The notes under the pieces are model-generated. The model did not search any database. It worked only from the letters and a program-made list of their open reading frames with translations, and had not been told where the DNA came from. Source: Halopseudomonas bauzanensis (GTDB lineage Bacteria; Pseudomonadota; Gammaproteobacteria; Pseudomonadales; Pseudomonadaceae). Taken from it: a stretch of DNA of 64,000 nucleotides. A program made the position numbers and the translations under genes. This document shows positions 1 to 11,473 of the stretch, in pieces; positions within the stretch are counted from its first letter, which is position 1, and the number at the start of each line of letters is the position of its first letter. Where the stretch lies: positions 1 to 64,000 of the forward strand of contig NZ_FOUA01000004.1 in the NCBI RefSeq assembly GCF_900114735.1. Direction: 5' to 3'.

Positions 1-70
1 TTCCGCTCGACTTGCATGTGTTAGGCCTGCCGCCAGCGTTCAATCTGAGCCATGATCAAACTCTTCAGTT
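1..70 (-). rRNA. rrs: 16S ribosomal RNA, 5' end only (partial)
   Basis: Read on the minus strand, the first 70 bases carry the universal 16S 5' segment: the 27F primer site (AGAGTTTGATCATGGCTCAG) followed by the conserved GAACGCTGGCGGCAGGCCTAACACATGCAAGTCGA region, here only cited in part. The gene runs off the left edge, so only the first 70 or so bases are present, too few for species placement. The exact mature 5' end (about position 70) is by analogy with other 16S genes. Confidence 0.97.
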
Positions 71-210
71 AAAAACTGCATGGGTTTTGAGAAAACCCTA
101 AACTTGGCTCAGCTTACTAAACTCATGAATTCACGAGTTACTTGTAGGCTGATAATCTTGCGATCATCACGACATCCACAAGCACCCACACGAATTACTT
201 GATTCCAATT

Positions 211-222
211 TGTTAAAGAGCG
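211..222 (-). promoter_or_regulatory. rRNA leader boxA antitermination element
   Basis: Minus-strand CGCTCTTTAACA matches the bacterial rrn boxA consensus (TGCTCTTTAACA), where NusB/NusE load to protect rRNA transcription from Rho. It lies about 140 bases upstream of the 16S 5' end and downstream of all three promoters, the expected position in a gammaproteobacterial rRNA leader. Confidence 0.85.
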
Positions 223-257
223 ATTCGGTCCGCGTTTCCGCTTAACCAAGGCCGCGC

Positions 258-285
258 ATTCTACGCCAACCTTATGATCTGTCAA
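258..285 (-). promoter_or_regulatory. rRNA operon promoter, proximal
   Basis: On the minus strand TTGACA (280-285), 16 bases, then TAGAAT (258-263), followed by a GCGC-rich discriminator. This is the closest of three tandem promoters to the 16S gene. A 16-bp spacer and a G+C discriminator are typical of rRNA promoters under stringent (ppGpp/DksA) control; that regulation is inferred. Confidence 0.85.
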
Positions 286-369
286 GCTTTTTTTTGTGAG
301 GCTTTGCAGCGCTGCACCGCTTGACACATCGGCCTGGAACACTGCTGCTGTTCCGGGCCAGGGAGGCGC

Positions 370-397
370 ATTCTACAGGAGTCATACCCCTTGTCAA
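370..397 (-). promoter_or_regulatory. rRNA operon promoter, middle
   Basis: Minus-strand TTGACA (392-397), 16-base spacer, TAGAAT (370-375), then GCGCCTCC. It has the same hexamers, spacer length and GCGC discriminator start as the two flanking promoters, so the three appear to be tandem copies of one promoter design. Confidence 0.85.
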
Positions 398-463
398 CGC
401 CTTCCTGAAAATCCTTTCTCACCCTGAAAAAGCGATGCTGCCGGCCTCTTCAGTGAGCGGCGC

Positions 464-491
464 ATTCTACGCCGTTTCGCTTGTCTGTCAA
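464..491 (-). promoter_or_regulatory. rRNA operon promoter, distal
   Basis: Minus-strand TTGACA (486-491), 16-base spacer, TAGAAT (464-469), followed by GCGCCGCTC. It lies only about 10 bases from the stop codon of the exonuclease III gene. The stretch 71-501 holds no gene: only this promoter, its two tandem copies, the boxA element and the rest of the leader. Confidence 0.85.
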
Positions 492-501
492 TAGCGTAGC
501 G

Positions 502-1284
502 CTAAATTGATAGATCTACCCAAGTGGGCGCATGATCGCTGGCTTTTGGCTCATCGCGCACCCAGAGATCCACCCCGCCGCCGGTCAATCGCTCAGTCAA
601 CTGCGGACTCAGTAACAAGTGATCTATCCGCAACCCCGAGTTGGTTTTCCAATGCTGGCGAAAATAGTCCCAAAAGGTGTAGATACGCTGACCTGGATAG
701 AGACTGTCCAGCGCATCGGTCCAGCCACGCCCCAATAAGCGCTGGTAGCACTCGCGGGTTTCTGGCTGAAGCAGCGCGTCATTTTTCCAGGAGCGGGGAT
801 TGTAGATATCGGCATCCGTCGGCACTACATTGTAGTCGCCTGCCAGCACCACTGGGTGCCCCGCCTCGAGCAAAGAGTCAGCATGCTCAATCAACCTATT
901 GAACCAGGCAAGCTTGTAGTCGAACTTAGGGCCTGGCTGCGGATTACCATTGGGCAGGTAAAGGCAGCCTACGATCACCCCTTCCACTACCGCTTCTATA
1001 TAGCGGCTCTGCCCCGGGTCAGGATCACCTGGCAACCCGCGCCGACTTAATAGAGGCTCAACTCCCCTGGCCAGTATTGCCACGCCATTCCAGGATTTCT
1101 GGCCGTGCCATACCGCCTCATACCCCGCCTCGCGGATAGCATCAACGGGGAAGACATCGTCTGCCGCTTTCAGCTCCTGCAGGCATACGATTTCCGGCTT
1201 CTCGCGCGATAGCCACTGCAACAGAGCCGGCAAGCGGGCACGAATGCCATTGATGTTGAATGTCGCTATCTTGAGGGTGCGCAT
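502..1284 (-). CDS. xthA: Exodeoxyribonuclease III (AP endonuclease)
   Basis: A 260-residue exonuclease III family protein, which cleaves DNA 5' of abasic sites and degrades duplex DNA 3' to 5' in base-excision repair in the cytoplasm. The endonuclease/exonuclease/phosphatase fold spans the whole protein: metal-binding Glu37 in LQELKA, catalytic GDYN (Asp150, Asn152), and C-terminal SDHAP with Asp250/His251. Length is close to E. coli XthA (268). The ATG at 1284 is preceded by an AGGTGAAGG ribosome site. The related regulator Crc was considered, but Crc proteins lack the intact GDYN and SDHAP catalytic set seen here. It is transcribed toward the rRNA promoters on the same strand, so read-through into the rRNA leader is possible. 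Confidence 0.95.
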   Translation of the reverse strand: MRTLKIATFNINGIRARLPALLQWLSREKPEIVCLQELKAADDVFPVDAIREAGYEAVWHGQKSWNGVAILARGVEPLLSRRGLPGDPDPGQSRYIEAVVEGVIVGCLYLPNGNPQPGPKFDYKLAWFNRLIEHADSLLEAGHPVVLAGDYNVVPTDADIYNPRSWKNDALLQPETRECYQRLLGRGWTDALDSLYPGQRIYTFWDYFRQHWKTNSGLRIDHLLLSPQLTERLTGGGVDLWVRDEPKASDHAPTWVDLSI

Positions 1285-1478
1285 CGCCCTTCACCTTGAA
1301 TCATGCTTCTAGGTATCGGAACGAGAAGACCGCGCTTTAGTTCCTTCAATGACCATGCCCCCTAACGGAACCGCGCAAAACCAAGCTGCATCGCGCGAAT
1401 AAAAATCGGAAGGGACATCGCAAGAGACACCGATTATCTACCGGCCAGGATTGAGAGAATTCGCGAATAATCGGGCAT

Positions 1479-1505
1479 AAAAAAACCCAAGCATGAATGC
1501 TTGGG
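1479..1505 (-). terminator. Intrinsic terminator after tRNA-Pro
   Basis: Inverted repeat CCCAAGCA (1486-1493) and TGCTTGGG (1498-1505) with a tetraloop. In the minus direction it is followed by a run of seven T. It lies 14 bases past the tRNA 3' end. Confidence 0.85.
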
Positions 1506-1519
1506 TTTTTAGGGATTTT

Positions 1520-1597
<78 letters not shown>

Positions 1598-1679
1598 TCA
1601 TGCTTTGCGGTTCCTGCCAAAGCGGGACGAACTATACATTAACTAACTGAAATGCGAAAGGTTTTTTTCACGCTTTAGC

Positions 1680-2039
1680 TTATTTTGTCTTCAATACCTG
1701 CAGCACTTCTTCCAGCTCGGCGATGGTCTGCCGGATGAGCTGTTTGTAATGACTACCATCGTCCTTGGCTTCATCACCAGAGAGTCTTTGGCGGGCGCCA
1801 CCGATGGTGAAACCCTGATCATAAAGCAATGCTCGGATCTGACGAATCATCAACACATCCTGGCGCTGATAGTAACGGCGATTACCGCGACGCTTGACCG
1901 GTGACAGCTGCGGAAACTCCTGCTCCCAGTAGCGCAGCACGTGTGGTTTGACGGCACAGAGCTCGCTAACCTCACCGATAGTGAAGTAGCGCTTTCCCGG
2001 GATTGCCGGCAGTTCGTTGTTATGGCTGGGTTCCAGCAT
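1680..2039 (-). CDS. MerR-family transcriptional regulator
   Basis: A 119-residue protein with an N-terminal MerR winged helix-turn-helix (residues about 18-85: [20 protein letters not shown], then RRGNRRYY wing) and a short coiled C-terminus. There is no long effector-binding domain, so it is a stand-alone short MerR type. It overlaps the end of ihfA by 20 bases, which indicates translational coupling at the tail of the pheST-ihfA operon. In pseudomonads a gene of this type commonly follows ihfA (recalled synteny). Its target genes are unknown. Confidence 0.85.
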   Translation of the reverse strand: MLEPSHNNELPAIPGKRYFTIGEVSELCAVKPHVLRYWEQEFPQLSPVKRRGNRRYYQRQDVLMIRQIRALLYDQGFTIGGARQRLSGDEAKDDGSHYKQLIRQTIAELEEVLQVLKTK

Positions 2040-2322
2040 AGGCTTCTACTCGGGCCTTGAGTTTCTGACCGGGGCGGAAGGTGACCACGCGCCGGGCCGT
2101 TATAGGTATTTCTTCGCCGGTCTTGGGATTGCGACCAGGGCGCTGACGCTTGTCGCGCAGGTCAAAATTGCCAAAACCGGACAATTTGACCTGCTCGTTG
2201 CTTTCCAGCGCATTGCGGATCTCTTCAAAAAACAGTTCTACCAGCTCCTTGGCTTCACGCTTGTTGAAGCCAAGCTCCTCGTAGAGACGTTCCGCCATTT
2301 CTGCTTTTGTCAGAGCCCCCAT
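2020..2322 (-). CDS. ihfA: Integration host factor alpha subunit
   Basis: A 100-residue IHF alpha subunit, the DNA-bending partner of IHF beta in replication, recombination and sigma-54 transcription. It begins [13 protein letters not shown] and shows the HU/IHF fold with the beta-arm sequence [14 protein letters not shown], whose proline intercalates into DNA. I chose the ATG at 2322, which leaves 7 bases after the pheT stop. A longer reading extends 24 residues into pheT but gives sequence unlike IHF. Co-transcription with pheST is usual in gammaproteobacteria. Confidence 0.96.
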   Translation of the reverse strand: MGALTKAEMAERLYEELGFNKREAKELVELFFEEIRNALESNEQVKLSGFGNFDLRDKRQRPGRNPKTGEEIPITARRVVTFRPGQKLKARVEAYAGTQP

Positions 2323-2329
2323 AGCAATC

Positions 2330-4711
2330 CTATTTCCGTAGTGTGGCGTTGAACCTTTGCTCCAATGACCCGAGCACCTTGTCCATAACTGCATTCACTT
2401 CTTCGTCAGTAAGAGTGCGCGATGAATGCTGTAAGGTCAAGCCGATTGCCAGACTTTTACTTTGGGGATCAATACCTTTCCCTTCATATACATCAAAGAG
2501 CCTGAGGTTTTTCAGGAACTCACCGGCCTGCTCGCGGATATCCGCCATCAGGTCGCCGGCAGCGACTCCCTTATCCACCAGGACCGCGATATCACGTCTG
2601 ACTTCAGGGAAGCGGGAGAGTTCGCTGAAGCGCGGCAGCCGGCCTTCGACGATATTCTCCAGGCTCAACTCGAAGGCAAATACCGGACCTTGCAGGTCCA
2701 GCTCAGTTACCAGTTGCGGGTGCAGTGCGCCGAGCCAACCGGCAACCTTGCCGTCACGCATGATGCGCGCGCACTGACCCGGATGCAGCGCGGGGTGTTC
2801 CGACGGCTCGAAGTCAAAGGATGCCAGCGCGCCCCCCTGCCCCAGCACCGCCTCGACATCGCCCTTCACATCGTGAAAGTCCAGCTTGTCGCTACTATTA
2901 GCCCAGCCTTCGGGCAGTCGCGAACCACAGGCGATGCCTGACAACATGGGCTCCTGCAGCAACTCGCCGTTCGCTTGGGGCACGAAGCGCAGGCCACTCT
3001 CGAACAAGCGAACCCGTGATTGCTGGCGGTTCTGGTTATGCTGCACCGCTTTGCTCAGGCCCGGCCACAGGGAAGTACGCATGACTGCCATGTCGCTGGA
3101 GATGGGGTTGGCCAGCGCCAGGGGCTCACTTTGCGGATCAAACAGTTTGTTCAGGCCCGGCTCGACAAAACTGTAGGTGATCGCTTCCTGGTATCCACGC
3201 GCGACCAACAGACGCCGCAGAATCGGCAGCTCACCTCGAGTTTCCGGCTTGGCGGTGAGGCTCAATGCAGCAGTCGGAGCGCTGACCGGCAGGCGGTTGT
3301 AGCCATACAGGCGGGCCAGCTCTTCGATCAGATCGATTTCCAGCGAAATATCGAAGCGGTGGCTGGGTACATCCACCTGCCACTCGTCTTCGCCCCTGGC
3401 CGCGATCACCAATTCCAGGCCGCAGAGATAGGCTTCGACTTCCGCTGGGGCGATCTCCAACCCAAGCATCTGCGTCACACGCTCGTTACGCAAGGTGATA
3501 CTTACCGGCTTCGGCAGGTATGCCGGCTCGACCGCTTCCACGACCGGGCCAGCTTCGCCACCCACGATATCCAGCAACAGCGCAGTAGCGCGCTCAGCCG
3601 CTTCACGCTGCAATTGCCAGTCGACACCACGCTCATAACGATGGGAGGCATCGGTATGCAAACCGTAGTTGCGGGCCTTGCCGGCGATCGCAATATTGTC
3701 GAAGAAAGCGCTTTCCAGGAACAGGTCGGTAGTGCTGTCATTGACACCACTGTGCTCACCACCCATGACGCCAGCCATGGCAAGGGGGCGTTCATGATCG
3801 GCAATCACCAGCGTATCGCTGCGCAGACTGATTTCCTGGCCGTCGAGCAGCACCAGCTTCTCACCCTCCTCGGCCATGCGCACCCGGATGCCACCGCGAA
3901 TCTGCGCCAGATCGAAGGCATGCAGCGGCTGGCCCAGCTCCAGCATGACGTAGTTGGTGATATCCACTACAGCATCAATGCTGCGAATATCGCTACGGCG
4001 CAGGCGCTCGACCATCCACAACGGTGTCGGGCGAGAAAGGTCGACATTGCGAATGACACGACCGATATAACGCGGGCAAGCTGCGGGAGCCAAAAGCTCG
4101 ACCGGGCGGGTCTCATCATGACTGGCGGAGACGGCATCGGTTACCGGGCGGCTGACCGGCGCTGCGTAGTTAGCGCCCACTTCGCGGGCCAGACCAGCGA
4201 TGGACAAGCAGTCGCCACGGTTAGGCGTCAGGTCGACCTCGATGATCGCATCATCCAGGCCCAGATATTCACGCACATCATGGCCAACCGGAGCATCGGT
4301 GGGCAACTCGAACAGGCCGTCGTGATCGTCCGACAGCTTGAGCTCGGATGCCGAGCACAGCATACCGAAGGATTCGACGCCACGCAGCTTGGCCTTCTTG
4401 ATCTTGAAGTCGTCGCCGAGCACGGCACCAACCATGGCGAAGGGAATCTTGATGCCAGCACGGGCGTTTGGCGCACCGCACACCACCTGGAATTCCTCGC
4501 TGCCGTTACTGACACGGCAGACACGCAGCTTGTCCGCATCGGGATGCTGCTCGGCGGCTAGAATCTCCCCCACCACCACGCCGCTGAACACACCGGCAGC
4601 CGGCGTTACGCTGTCCACTTCGAGACCAGCCATGGACAGGCGCGCGACCAGATCGTCTCGGGAAACCTCCGGATTCACCCAGCTGCGCAGCCACTGTTCA
4701 CTGAATTTCAT
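2330..4711 (-). CDS. pheT: Phenylalanyl-tRNA synthetase beta subunit
   Basis: A 793-residue beta chain of the alpha2-beta2 PheRS that charges tRNA-Phe. The domains follow the family order: N-terminal EMAP-II-like tRNA-binding domain (about 40-148), B3/B4 editing region, B5 domain, catalytic-like core and C-terminal ferredoxin-fold anticodon-binding domain (about the last 95 residues, with [13 protein letters not shown]). Full family length, no breaks. AGGAAGAG precedes the ATG at 4711. It lies 36 bases after pheS. Confidence 0.97.
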   Translation of the reverse strand: MKFSEQWLRSWVNPEVSRDDLVARLSMAGLEVDSVTPAAGVFSGVVVGEILAAEQHPDADKLRVCRVSNGSEEFQVVCGAPNARAGIKIPFAMVGAVLGDDFKIKKAKLRGVESFGMLCSASELKLSDDHDGLFELPTDAPVGHDVREYLGLDDAIIEVDLTPNRGDCLSIAGLAREVGANYAAPVSRPVTDAVSASHDETRPVELLAPAACPRYIGRVIRNVDLSRPTPLWMVERLRRSDIRSIDAVVDITNYVMLELGQPLHAFDLAQIRGGIRVRMAEEGEKLVLLDGQEISLRSDTLVIADHERPLAMAGVMGGEHSGVNDSTTDLFLESAFFDNIAIAGKARNYGLHTDASHRYERGVDWQLQREAAERATALLLDIVGGEAGPVVEAVEPAYLPKPVSITLRNERVTQMLGLEIAPAEVEAYLCGLELVIAARGEDEWQVDVPSHRFDISLEIDLIEELARLYGYNRLPVSAPTAALSLTAKPETRGELPILRRLLVARGYQEAITYSFVEPGLNKLFDPQSEPLALANPISSDMAVMRTSLWPGLSKAVQHNQNRQQSRVRLFESGLRFVPQANGELLQEPMLSGIACGSRLPEGWANSSDKLDFHDVKGDVEAVLGQGGALASFDFEPSEHPALHPGQCARIMRDGKVAGWLGALHPQLVTELDLQGPVFAFELSLENIVEGRLPRFSELSRFPEVRRDIAVLVDKGVAAGDLMADIREQAGEFLKNLRLFDVYEGKGIDPQSKSLAIGLTLQHSSRTLTDEEVNAVMDKVLGSLEQRFNATLRK

Positions 4712-4747
4712 GTTCTCTTCCTGCTATCAAAGGTTGCGATTACGGTG

Positions 4748-5817
<1,070 letters not shown>

Positions 5818-5869
5818 AATGACGTTGCCAACCGGCACACGAGGCGCCGGTGATTGTCGTAACGAGGGC

Positions 5870-6226
5870 TTAAGCCAGGCTAGCCTTTGCTTTTTCGACA
5901 ATCGCGGTAAACGCCGCTTTTTCGTTCACAGCCAGATCGGCCAGAACCTTACGGTCGATTTCAACGGATGCCTTTTTCAGGCCAGCAATCAGACGGCTGT
6001 AGGACATGCCATTCTGACGAGCACCGGCGTTGATACGGGCAATCCACAGAGCACGGAACTGACGCTTGCGCTGCTTGCGGTCACGATAGGCGTACTGACC
6101 TGCCTTGATGACCGCCTGCTTGGCAACCCGGAATACACGCGAACGCGCACCGTAGTAACCTTTGGCGAGTTTCAGAATCTTCTTGTGACGCTTGCGCGCC
6201 ATTACACCACGCTTAACACGAGCCAT
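5870..6226 (-). CDS. rplT: 50S ribosomal protein L20
   Basis: A 118-residue L20, an early 23S-binding assembly protein. It starts [19 protein letters not shown], the conserved basic N-terminal extension, and carries the C-terminal globular domain with [11 protein letters not shown]. It follows rpmI by about 20 bases. L20 autoregulates the infC-rpmI-rplT message in E. coli; the same here is inferred from operon order. Confidence 0.98.
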   Translation of the reverse strand: MARVKRGVMARKRHKKILKLAKGYYGARSRVFRVAKQAVIKAGQYAYRDRKQRKRQFRALWIARINAGARQNGMSYSRLIAGLKKASVEIDRKVLADLAVNEKAAFTAIVEKAKASLA

Positions 6227-6247
6227 TCTTTAAATCCTCAACCTTGA

Positions 6248-6442
6248 TTAACGGAGGCGCAACATACGTTCAACCTTCTGGACATCTGCAGCATTGAGCT
6301 GAGAAGTACCACGCAGTTGACGCTTACGCTTGGTGCTCATCTTGGTCAGGATGTGGCTTTTGAAAGCGTGCTTGTGCTTGATGCCACTGCCAGTCACTTT
6401 AAAGCGCTTGGCGGCACCGCTCTTGGTTTTCATCTTTGCCAT
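6248..6442 (-). CDS. rpmI: 50S ribosomal protein L35
   Basis: A 64-residue L35 starting [20 protein letters not shown], the conserved family N-terminus. A 5-residue longer reading exists, but the family start is the ATG at 6442. It lies in the infC-rpmI-rplT cluster, where L20 represses translation of this gene in E. coli. The 60-base infC-rpmI gap is the place to look for the L20 target; I did not fold it. Confidence 0.97.
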   Translation of the reverse strand: MAKMKTKSGAAKRFKVTGSGIKHKHAFKSHILTKMSTKRKRQLRGTSQLNAADVQKVERMLRLR

Positions 6443-6502
6443 GTTCAGGTACTCCAAATAGAGTGGATAAGATAATCACAAGGCCTGGCGTTGCCCTGGA
6501 GA

Positions 6503-7048
6503 TTACTTTTTCTTCTTGGGTGCTAGGACCATCATCAATTGACGACCTTCCATTTTCGGGTGCTGTTCAACGGTGCCGTATTCGGCGAGATCGGCTTCGA
6601 CCCGCTTCAACAACTCCATGCCCAGCTCCTGATGAGCCATTTCGCGGCCGCGGAATCGCAGGGATACCTTGGCTTTGTCACCCTCACTAAGGAACTTGAT
6701 AAGGTTGCGTAGCTTGACCTTATAGTCCCCTTCTTCCGTCCCTGGACGAAACTTGATTTCCTTGATCTGAATGATCTTCTGATTCTTCCGGGCAGCAGCC
6801 TGCTGCTTCTTCTTTTCGAAGATGTGCTTGCCGTAATCCATGATTCGGCAAACAGGCGGCTCTGCATCGGGGGAGATTTCAACCAGGTCGAGCTTGGCCT
6901 CATCAGCGGCGGCCATGGCTTCCTGAATGGACACGATACCGATTTGTTCACCTTCGGCGCCGATCAGGCGCACTTCGCGCGCCGTGATGTTTTCGTTGAT
7001 CGGCGGGCGCTGTGCGGCTCTTTTGTCTTGTCTCATCTCGCGTTTAAT
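6503..7048 (-). CDS. infC: Translation initiation factor IF-3 with ATT start codon
   Basis: IF3 binds the 30S subunit and proofreads start-codon choice. The N-terminal domain ([23 protein letters not shown]) and the C-terminal IF3 domain ending VLAPKKKK are complete. The first ATG is at 7036, but in-frame codons upstream read ATT-AAA-CGC-GAG, matching the known IF3 start region, and a GGAG lies 8 bases before the ATT at 7048. I therefore call a 181-residue product starting at ATT. The ribosome site lies inside the last codons of thrS, with only two bases between the thrS stop and the start. A rare start codon lets IF3 repress its own translation in E. coli. Confidence 0.92.
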   Translation of the reverse strand: MKREMRQDKRAAQRPPINENITAREVRLIGAEGEQIGIVSIQEAMAAADEAKLDLVEISPDAEPPVCRIMDYGKHIFEKKKQQAAARKNQKIIQIKEIKFRPGTEEGDYKVKLRNLIKFLSEGDKAKVSLRFRGREMAHQELGMELLKRVEADLAEYGTVEQHPKMEGRQLMMVLAPKKKK

Positions 7049-7050
7049 CT

Positions 7051-8976
7051 TTATTGCTCCGAATTCGGGCGGCCTCGTTGTGCGACGGCGCGGGCAAGGA
7101 AATCGGAGAACTCGGCAATTGTCATCGTACCCAGATCTTTTCCCTCCCGCGTGCGCACGGCCACAGTGTGCGATTCGACTTCCCGGTCGCCGATTACCAG
7201 CAGATAGGGAGTCTTGTGCAAAGTATGCTCGCGGATTTTAAAGCCGATCTTCTCGTTTCTCAAGTCCGCAACAGCGCGATATCCCATTTCATTGAGAGAT
7301 TTCTCAACTTCCTGGGAAAATTGCGCCTGATTATCGGTGATATTCAGCACCGCTACCTGGGTCGGTGCAAGCCACGCCGGGAAGTCACCAGCGTAGTGCT
7401 CGATCAGAATACCGATGAAGCGCTCGAACGAACCAAGAATGGCACGATGCAGCATAACCGGCGTCTTGCGCGCACCATCTTCGGCGACATACTGCGCGCC
7501 CAGACGGCCCGGCAGCATGAAATCAAGCTGCAGGGTACCACACTGCCAGACCCGACCCAGGCAGTCGCGCAGCGAAAACTCGATCTTCGGACCGTAGAAA
7601 GCGCCTTCACCGGGTTGCAGATCCCACTTGAGACCTGCCTCGTTCAGCGCCTCTTCCAATCCCCGCTCCGCCTGATCCCAGTCGGCATCATCACCCATCC
7701 GATCTTCCGGACGAGTGGACAGCTTCAGCTCGACGTCATCGAAGCCAAAATCGCGATAGACCTGCAAGGTCAGAGCAATAAAGTCGGCCGCCTCGGCCTT
7801 GACCTGCTCATCGGTACAGAAAATGTGCGCATCATCCTGAGTGAACCCGCGCACCCGCATCAAACCATGCAGCGAACCAGACGGCTCGTTACGATGACAG
7901 GAGCCGAACTCAGCCAGACGCAACGGCAGCTCACGGTAGCTCTTCAGCCCCTGATTGAACACCTGAATGTGGCACGGGCAGTTCATCGGCTTGATCGCGT
8001 AATCGCGGCTTTCCGACTCGGTAGTAAACATGTTCGCCGAGTAATGTTCCCAGTGTCCGGAACGCTCCCACAGCACCCGATCCACCACCTGAGGCGTGCG
8101 AATCTCGCGGTAGCCAGCGTCACGCTGGAGCTTGCGCATGTATTGCTCAAGGACCTGATAGACAGTCCAGCCGTTCGGATGCCAGAACACCATGCCCGGC
8201 GCTTCTTCCTGGGTATGGAATAGATTCAGGCGCTTGCCGATTTTGCGATGATCGCGCTTTTCGGCTTCTTCGATTCGCGTGATATAGGCAGCCAGCTGCT
8301 TCTTGTCCGCCCACGCAGTACCGTAGATACGCTGCAGCTGCTCGTTCTTGGCATCGCCGCGCCAATAGGCGCCGGAAATGCGGGTCAGCTGGAAAGCCTT
8401 GAGAAAACGGGTATTGGGCACGTGAGGGCCACGGCACATGTCGACATATTCTTCGTGATAGTACAGGCCCATGGCTTTCTCATCGGGCATGTCTTCGACC
8501 AGGCGCAGCTTGTAATCCTCGCCTCGCTCGCTAAATACCTGAATCACTTCATCACGCGGCGTCATTTTCTTGATGACATCGTACTCAGTAGCGATCAGCT
8601 CGCGCATGCGCTTCTCGATGGCCGCCATATCTTCTGGCGTAAAGCCGCGCTCGTAGGCGATGTCGTAATAGAAGCCTTCATCGATGACCGGCCCGATCAC
8701 CATCTTCGCGGTGGGATACAACTGTTTGACCGCGTGCCCGACCAGGTGAGCGCAGGAGTGACGGATGATCTCCAGCCCCTCTTCGTCTTTCGGCGTAATG
8801 ATCTGCAGACTGGCATCCTGATCGATGACGTCACAGGCATCTACCAGGCGACCGTCGACCTTGCCCGCCACAGTGGCCTTGGCCAGGCCGGCGCCGATGG
8901 ACTGTGCCACCTCGGTCACGCTTACGGGATGATCAAAAGTACGCTGACTGCCGTCAGGAAGAGTAATGATGGGCAT
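7051..8976 (-). CDS. thrS: Threonyl-tRNA synthetase
   Basis: A 641-residue ThrRS. An N-terminal TGS domain ([17 protein letters not shown]) is followed by the editing domain with [10 protein letters not shown], then the class II core with the zinc-ligand motif MNCPCH, motif 2 ([11 protein letters not shown]) and motif 3, and a C-terminal anticodon-binding domain. The ATG at 8976 has AGGAG upstream; an upstream in-frame extension of 14 residues is not part of the family. It heads the translation operon. Confidence 0.97.
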   Translation of the reverse strand: MPIITLPDGSQRTFDHPVSVTEVAQSIGAGLAKATVAGKVDGRLVDACDVIDQDASLQIITPKDEEGLEIIRHSCAHLVGHAVKQLYPTAKMVIGPVIDEGFYYDIAYERGFTPEDMAAIEKRMRELIATEYDVIKKMTPRDEVIQVFSERGEDYKLRLVEDMPDEKAMGLYYHEEYVDMCRGPHVPNTRFLKAFQLTRISGAYWRGDAKNEQLQRIYGTAWADKKQLAAYITRIEEAEKRDHRKIGKRLNLFHTQEEAPGMVFWHPNGWTVYQVLEQYMRKLQRDAGYREIRTPQVVDRVLWERSGHWEHYSANMFTTESESRDYAIKPMNCPCHIQVFNQGLKSYRELPLRLAEFGSCHRNEPSGSLHGLMRVRGFTQDDAHIFCTDEQVKAEAADFIALTLQVYRDFGFDDVELKLSTRPEDRMGDDADWDQAERGLEEALNEAGLKWDLQPGEGAFYGPKIEFSLRDCLGRVWQCGTLQLDFMLPGRLGAQYVAEDGARKTPVMLHRAILGSFERFIGILIEHYAGDFPAWLAPTQVAVLNITDNQAQFSQEVEKSLNEMGYRAVADLRNEKIGFKIREHTLHKTPYLLVIGDREVESHTVAVRTREGKDLGTMTIAEFSDFLARAVAQRGRPNSEQ

Positions 8977-9069
8977 GAACCGCTCCTTCTCAGTGGTGAC
9001 CGCTACGTAAGGCCACATGATGGAAATAGCCGGCCGGGATGACTGCTGCAGCCCGTTCGGCGTAGAAAT

Positions 9070-9100
9070 AAAAAAGCCCGATCACAGGGTGATCGGGCTT
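9070..9100 (-). terminator. Intrinsic terminator after tRNA-Val
   Basis: Arms AAGCCCGATCAC (9074-9085) and GTGATCGGGCTT (9089-9100) with a 3-base loop, followed on the minus strand by a T run. It closes tRNA-Val transcription upstream of thrS. Confidence 0.9.
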
Positions 9101-9105
9101 TGATT

Positions 9106-9182
9106 TGGTAGGCACGATTGGATTCGAACCAACGACCCCCACCATGTCAAGGTGGTGCTCTAACCAACTGAGCTACGTGCCT
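9106..9182 (-). tRNA. tRNA-Val(GAC)
   Basis: A 77-nt tRNA with encoded CCA. Acceptor AGGCACG pairs with CGTGCCT. The anticodon arm CCACC-TTGACAT-GGTGG gives anticodon GAC, and the T-arm has GGTTCGAATCC. It is flanked by uvrB upstream and its own terminator downstream. Confidence 0.95.
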
Positions 9183-9265
9183 GCGATGGAGGCGAACTAT
9201 ACGGACCACCCTCGCACCCGTCAACCCCTAAGTTACTGAAAAAGTGCAAAAACCTCGACACTCCC

Positions 9266-11281
9266 TCAGACGTTGACCAACTGCTTGCGCAGCTGCTGTA
9301 TGTCATCACGCAGCTGTGCCGCGGCCTCGAATTCGAGATCCCGGGCGTGCTGGTACATCTTCTCTTCCAACTGGCGAATGCGCTTGGTGATTTCCGCCGG
9401 CGAGCGCAGTTTCTCGGCACCATAGCCGGCGGCATCTTCTGCAGCCTTGAGCTGACGCCGCTTGTTCGAGCGACTGCCAGGCACCACTGCGCCTTCCAGG
9501 ATATCCTGCACACTCTTGACCACCCCTTTGGGAGTGATGCCGTGCTCCAGGTTGAAACTGATCTGCTTGGCGCGGCGGCGCTCGGTTTCGCCGATGGCGC
9601 GCTCCATTGAGCCGGTGATGCGGTCGGCATAAAGGATGGCCTTGCCATTCAGGTTCCGCGCTGCCCGCCCGATGGTCTGAATCAACGAGCGCTCGGAGCG
9701 GAGGAAGCCCTCCTTGTCCGCATCCAGAATAGCGACAAGAGAAACTTCAGGCATATCAAGACCTTCGCGCAACAAGTTAATGCCAACCAACACATCAAAA
9801 CCACCAATGCGCAGGTCGCGGATGATCTCGACACGCTCCACCGTATCGATATCCGAATGCAGATAGCGCACTCGCACACCATGATCGGCCAGATAGTCAG
9901 TGAGATCTTCGGCCATGCGCTTGGTCAAGGTAGTCACCAGCACCCGATCGCCTTGGGCGACCCGCAAGCCGATTTCCGACAACAAATCGTCCACCTGGGT
10001 CGTGGCCGGTCGCACCTCAATCAGGGGATCGACCAGCCCGGTCGGTCGCACCACCTGCTCTACCACCCGACCGGCATGGGTTTCTTCGTAGGGCCCAGGG
10101 GTGGCGGAGACAAAGATGGCCTGGGGCGAAATCGCTTCCCATTCATCGAAGCGCATGGGCCGGTTGTCCAGCGCCGATGGAAGCCGGAAGCCATATTCCA
10201 CCAGCGTTTCCTTACGTGAGCGGTCGCCCTTGTACATGGCGCCGACCTGAGGCACCGACACGTGGGACTCGTCGATCACCAGCAAGGCGTTGGCCGGCAG
10301 ATAATCAAACAGGGTGGGTGGCGCCTCCCCCTGTGGTCGCCCAGACAGATAGCGTGAATAGTTCTCGATGCCGTTGCAGTAACCCAGCTCCATGATCATT
10401 TCCATATCGAAGCGGGTCCGCTGTTCCAGGCGCTGGGCCTCGACCAGTTTGTTCTGACTGTTGAGCACCTCCAGGCGCTCCTTGAGTTCAACCTTGATTT
10501 CCTCTACCGCCTCCAGCAACTTCTCTCGTGGCGTCACATAATGTGATTTAGGATAGATAGTTACACGCGGAACCTTACGTAAAACCTCTCCAGTAAGCGG
10601 ATCAAAGAAACTGATGGTTTCCACCGTATCGTCGAACAGCTCGATGCGGATCGCCTCCAGGTCAGATTCGGCGGGGTAAACATCGATCACATCCCCGCGC
10701 ACCCGATAGGTGGCGCGCGACAGCTCCATATCGTTGCGCGTGTACTGCAGCTCTGCCAGGCGACGCAACATGGTGCGCTGGTCGAGGATATCGCCCCGAT
10801 CGATATGCAGCACCATGCGCAGATAGGATTCGGGGTCGCCCAAGCCGTAGATAGCCGACACGGTGGCCACGATGATTGCATCCGACCGCTCCATCAGTGC
10901 CTTGGTCGCGGACAGACGCATCTGCTCGATATGGTCATTGATCGAAGCATCCTTCTCGATGAAGGTATCTGACGCCGGCACGTAGGCCTCGGGTTGGTAG
11001 TAGTCGTAGTAGGAAACGAAGTACTCCACCGCATTGTTCGGGAAGAACTCGCGGAACTCGCCATACAACTGCGCGGCCAGCGTCTTGTTCGGCGCCATGA
11101 TGATGGTCGGGCGCTGCATCCGCTGGATGACATTGGCGATGGTGAAGGTCTTCCCCGACCCGGTCACCCCGAGCAGCGTCTGGTGAGACAGGCCGGCTTC
11201 CAGCCCTTCTACCAACTGCTCAATGGCTACCGGCTGGTCACCAGCGGGCTTGAAACGGGTTTGCAGATTGAATTGGTTCAT
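9266..11281 (-). CDS. uvrB: Excinuclease ABC subunit B
   Basis: A 671-residue UvrB, the damage-verifying helicase-like subunit of nucleotide excision repair. Walker A GVTGSGKT (residues 38-45), the tyrosine-rich beta-hairpin [12 protein letters not shown] used to probe lesions, DESH Walker B, helicase motif VI region [10 protein letters not shown], and the C-terminal UVR domain that contacts UvrC are all visible. Full length. I looked for a LexA box of CTGT-N8-ACAG type in the upstream gap to 11473 and did not see a clear one. Confidence 0.97.
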   Translation of the reverse strand: MNQFNLQTRFKPAGDQPVAIEQLVEGLEAGLSHQTLLGVTGSGKTFTIANVIQRMQRPTIIMAPNKTLAAQLYGEFREFFPNNAVEYFVSYYDYYQPEAYVPASDTFIEKDASINDHIEQMRLSATKALMERSDAIIVATVSAIYGLGDPESYLRMVLHIDRGDILDQRTMLRRLAELQYTRNDMELSRATYRVRGDVIDVYPAESDLEAIRIELFDDTVETISFFDPLTGEVLRKVPRVTIYPKSHYVTPREKLLEAVEEIKVELKERLEVLNSQNKLVEAQRLEQRTRFDMEMIMELGYCNGIENYSRYLSGRPQGEAPPTLFDYLPANALLVIDESHVSVPQVGAMYKGDRSRKETLVEYGFRLPSALDNRPMRFDEWEAISPQAIFVSATPGPYEETHAGRVVEQVVRPTGLVDPLIEVRPATTQVDDLLSEIGLRVAQGDRVLVTTLTKRMAEDLTDYLADHGVRVRYLHSDIDTVERVEIIRDLRIGGFDVLVGINLLREGLDMPEVSLVAILDADKEGFLRSERSLIQTIGRAARNLNGKAILYADRITGSMERAIGETERRRAKQISFNLEHGITPKGVVKSVQDILEGAVVPGSRSNKRRQLKAAEDAAGYGAEKLRSPAEITKRIRQLEEKMYQHARDLEFEAAAQLRDDIQQLRKQLVNV

Positions 11282-11473
11282 GACGAAACGGCACCGCGAA
11301 TGGACAGACAGCCATAATCATAGCATTGCCCACTGCATGGTCTGTTCTCGTTTCAAACACCACTGACCGGGACCGCGCGCACTCGCACCGCGCCCCAGTC
11401 TCTGTTTATAATAGTCGGCCGCCTGCGGCACAGCCCGACGCTTACATTCACCTGTTTCGAGTCTGCCCATATC

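Noticed and set aside
502..1284. Could be the catabolite repression protein Crc rather than exonuclease III
   Set aside because: Crc is homologous but lacks the catalytic residues. Here Glu37, Asp150/Asn152 and Asp250/His251 are all present.
3020..4561. A 513-codon frame antisense to pheT
   Set aside because: No domain recognisable, and pheT on the other strand is complete.
5818..5869. pheM-like leader peptide
   Set aside because: No reading frame with clustered Phe codons was found between the rplT stop and the hairpin.
11282..11473. LexA box for uvrB
   Set aside because: No CTGT-N8-ACAG palindrome seen; only scattered CTGT or ACAG halves.
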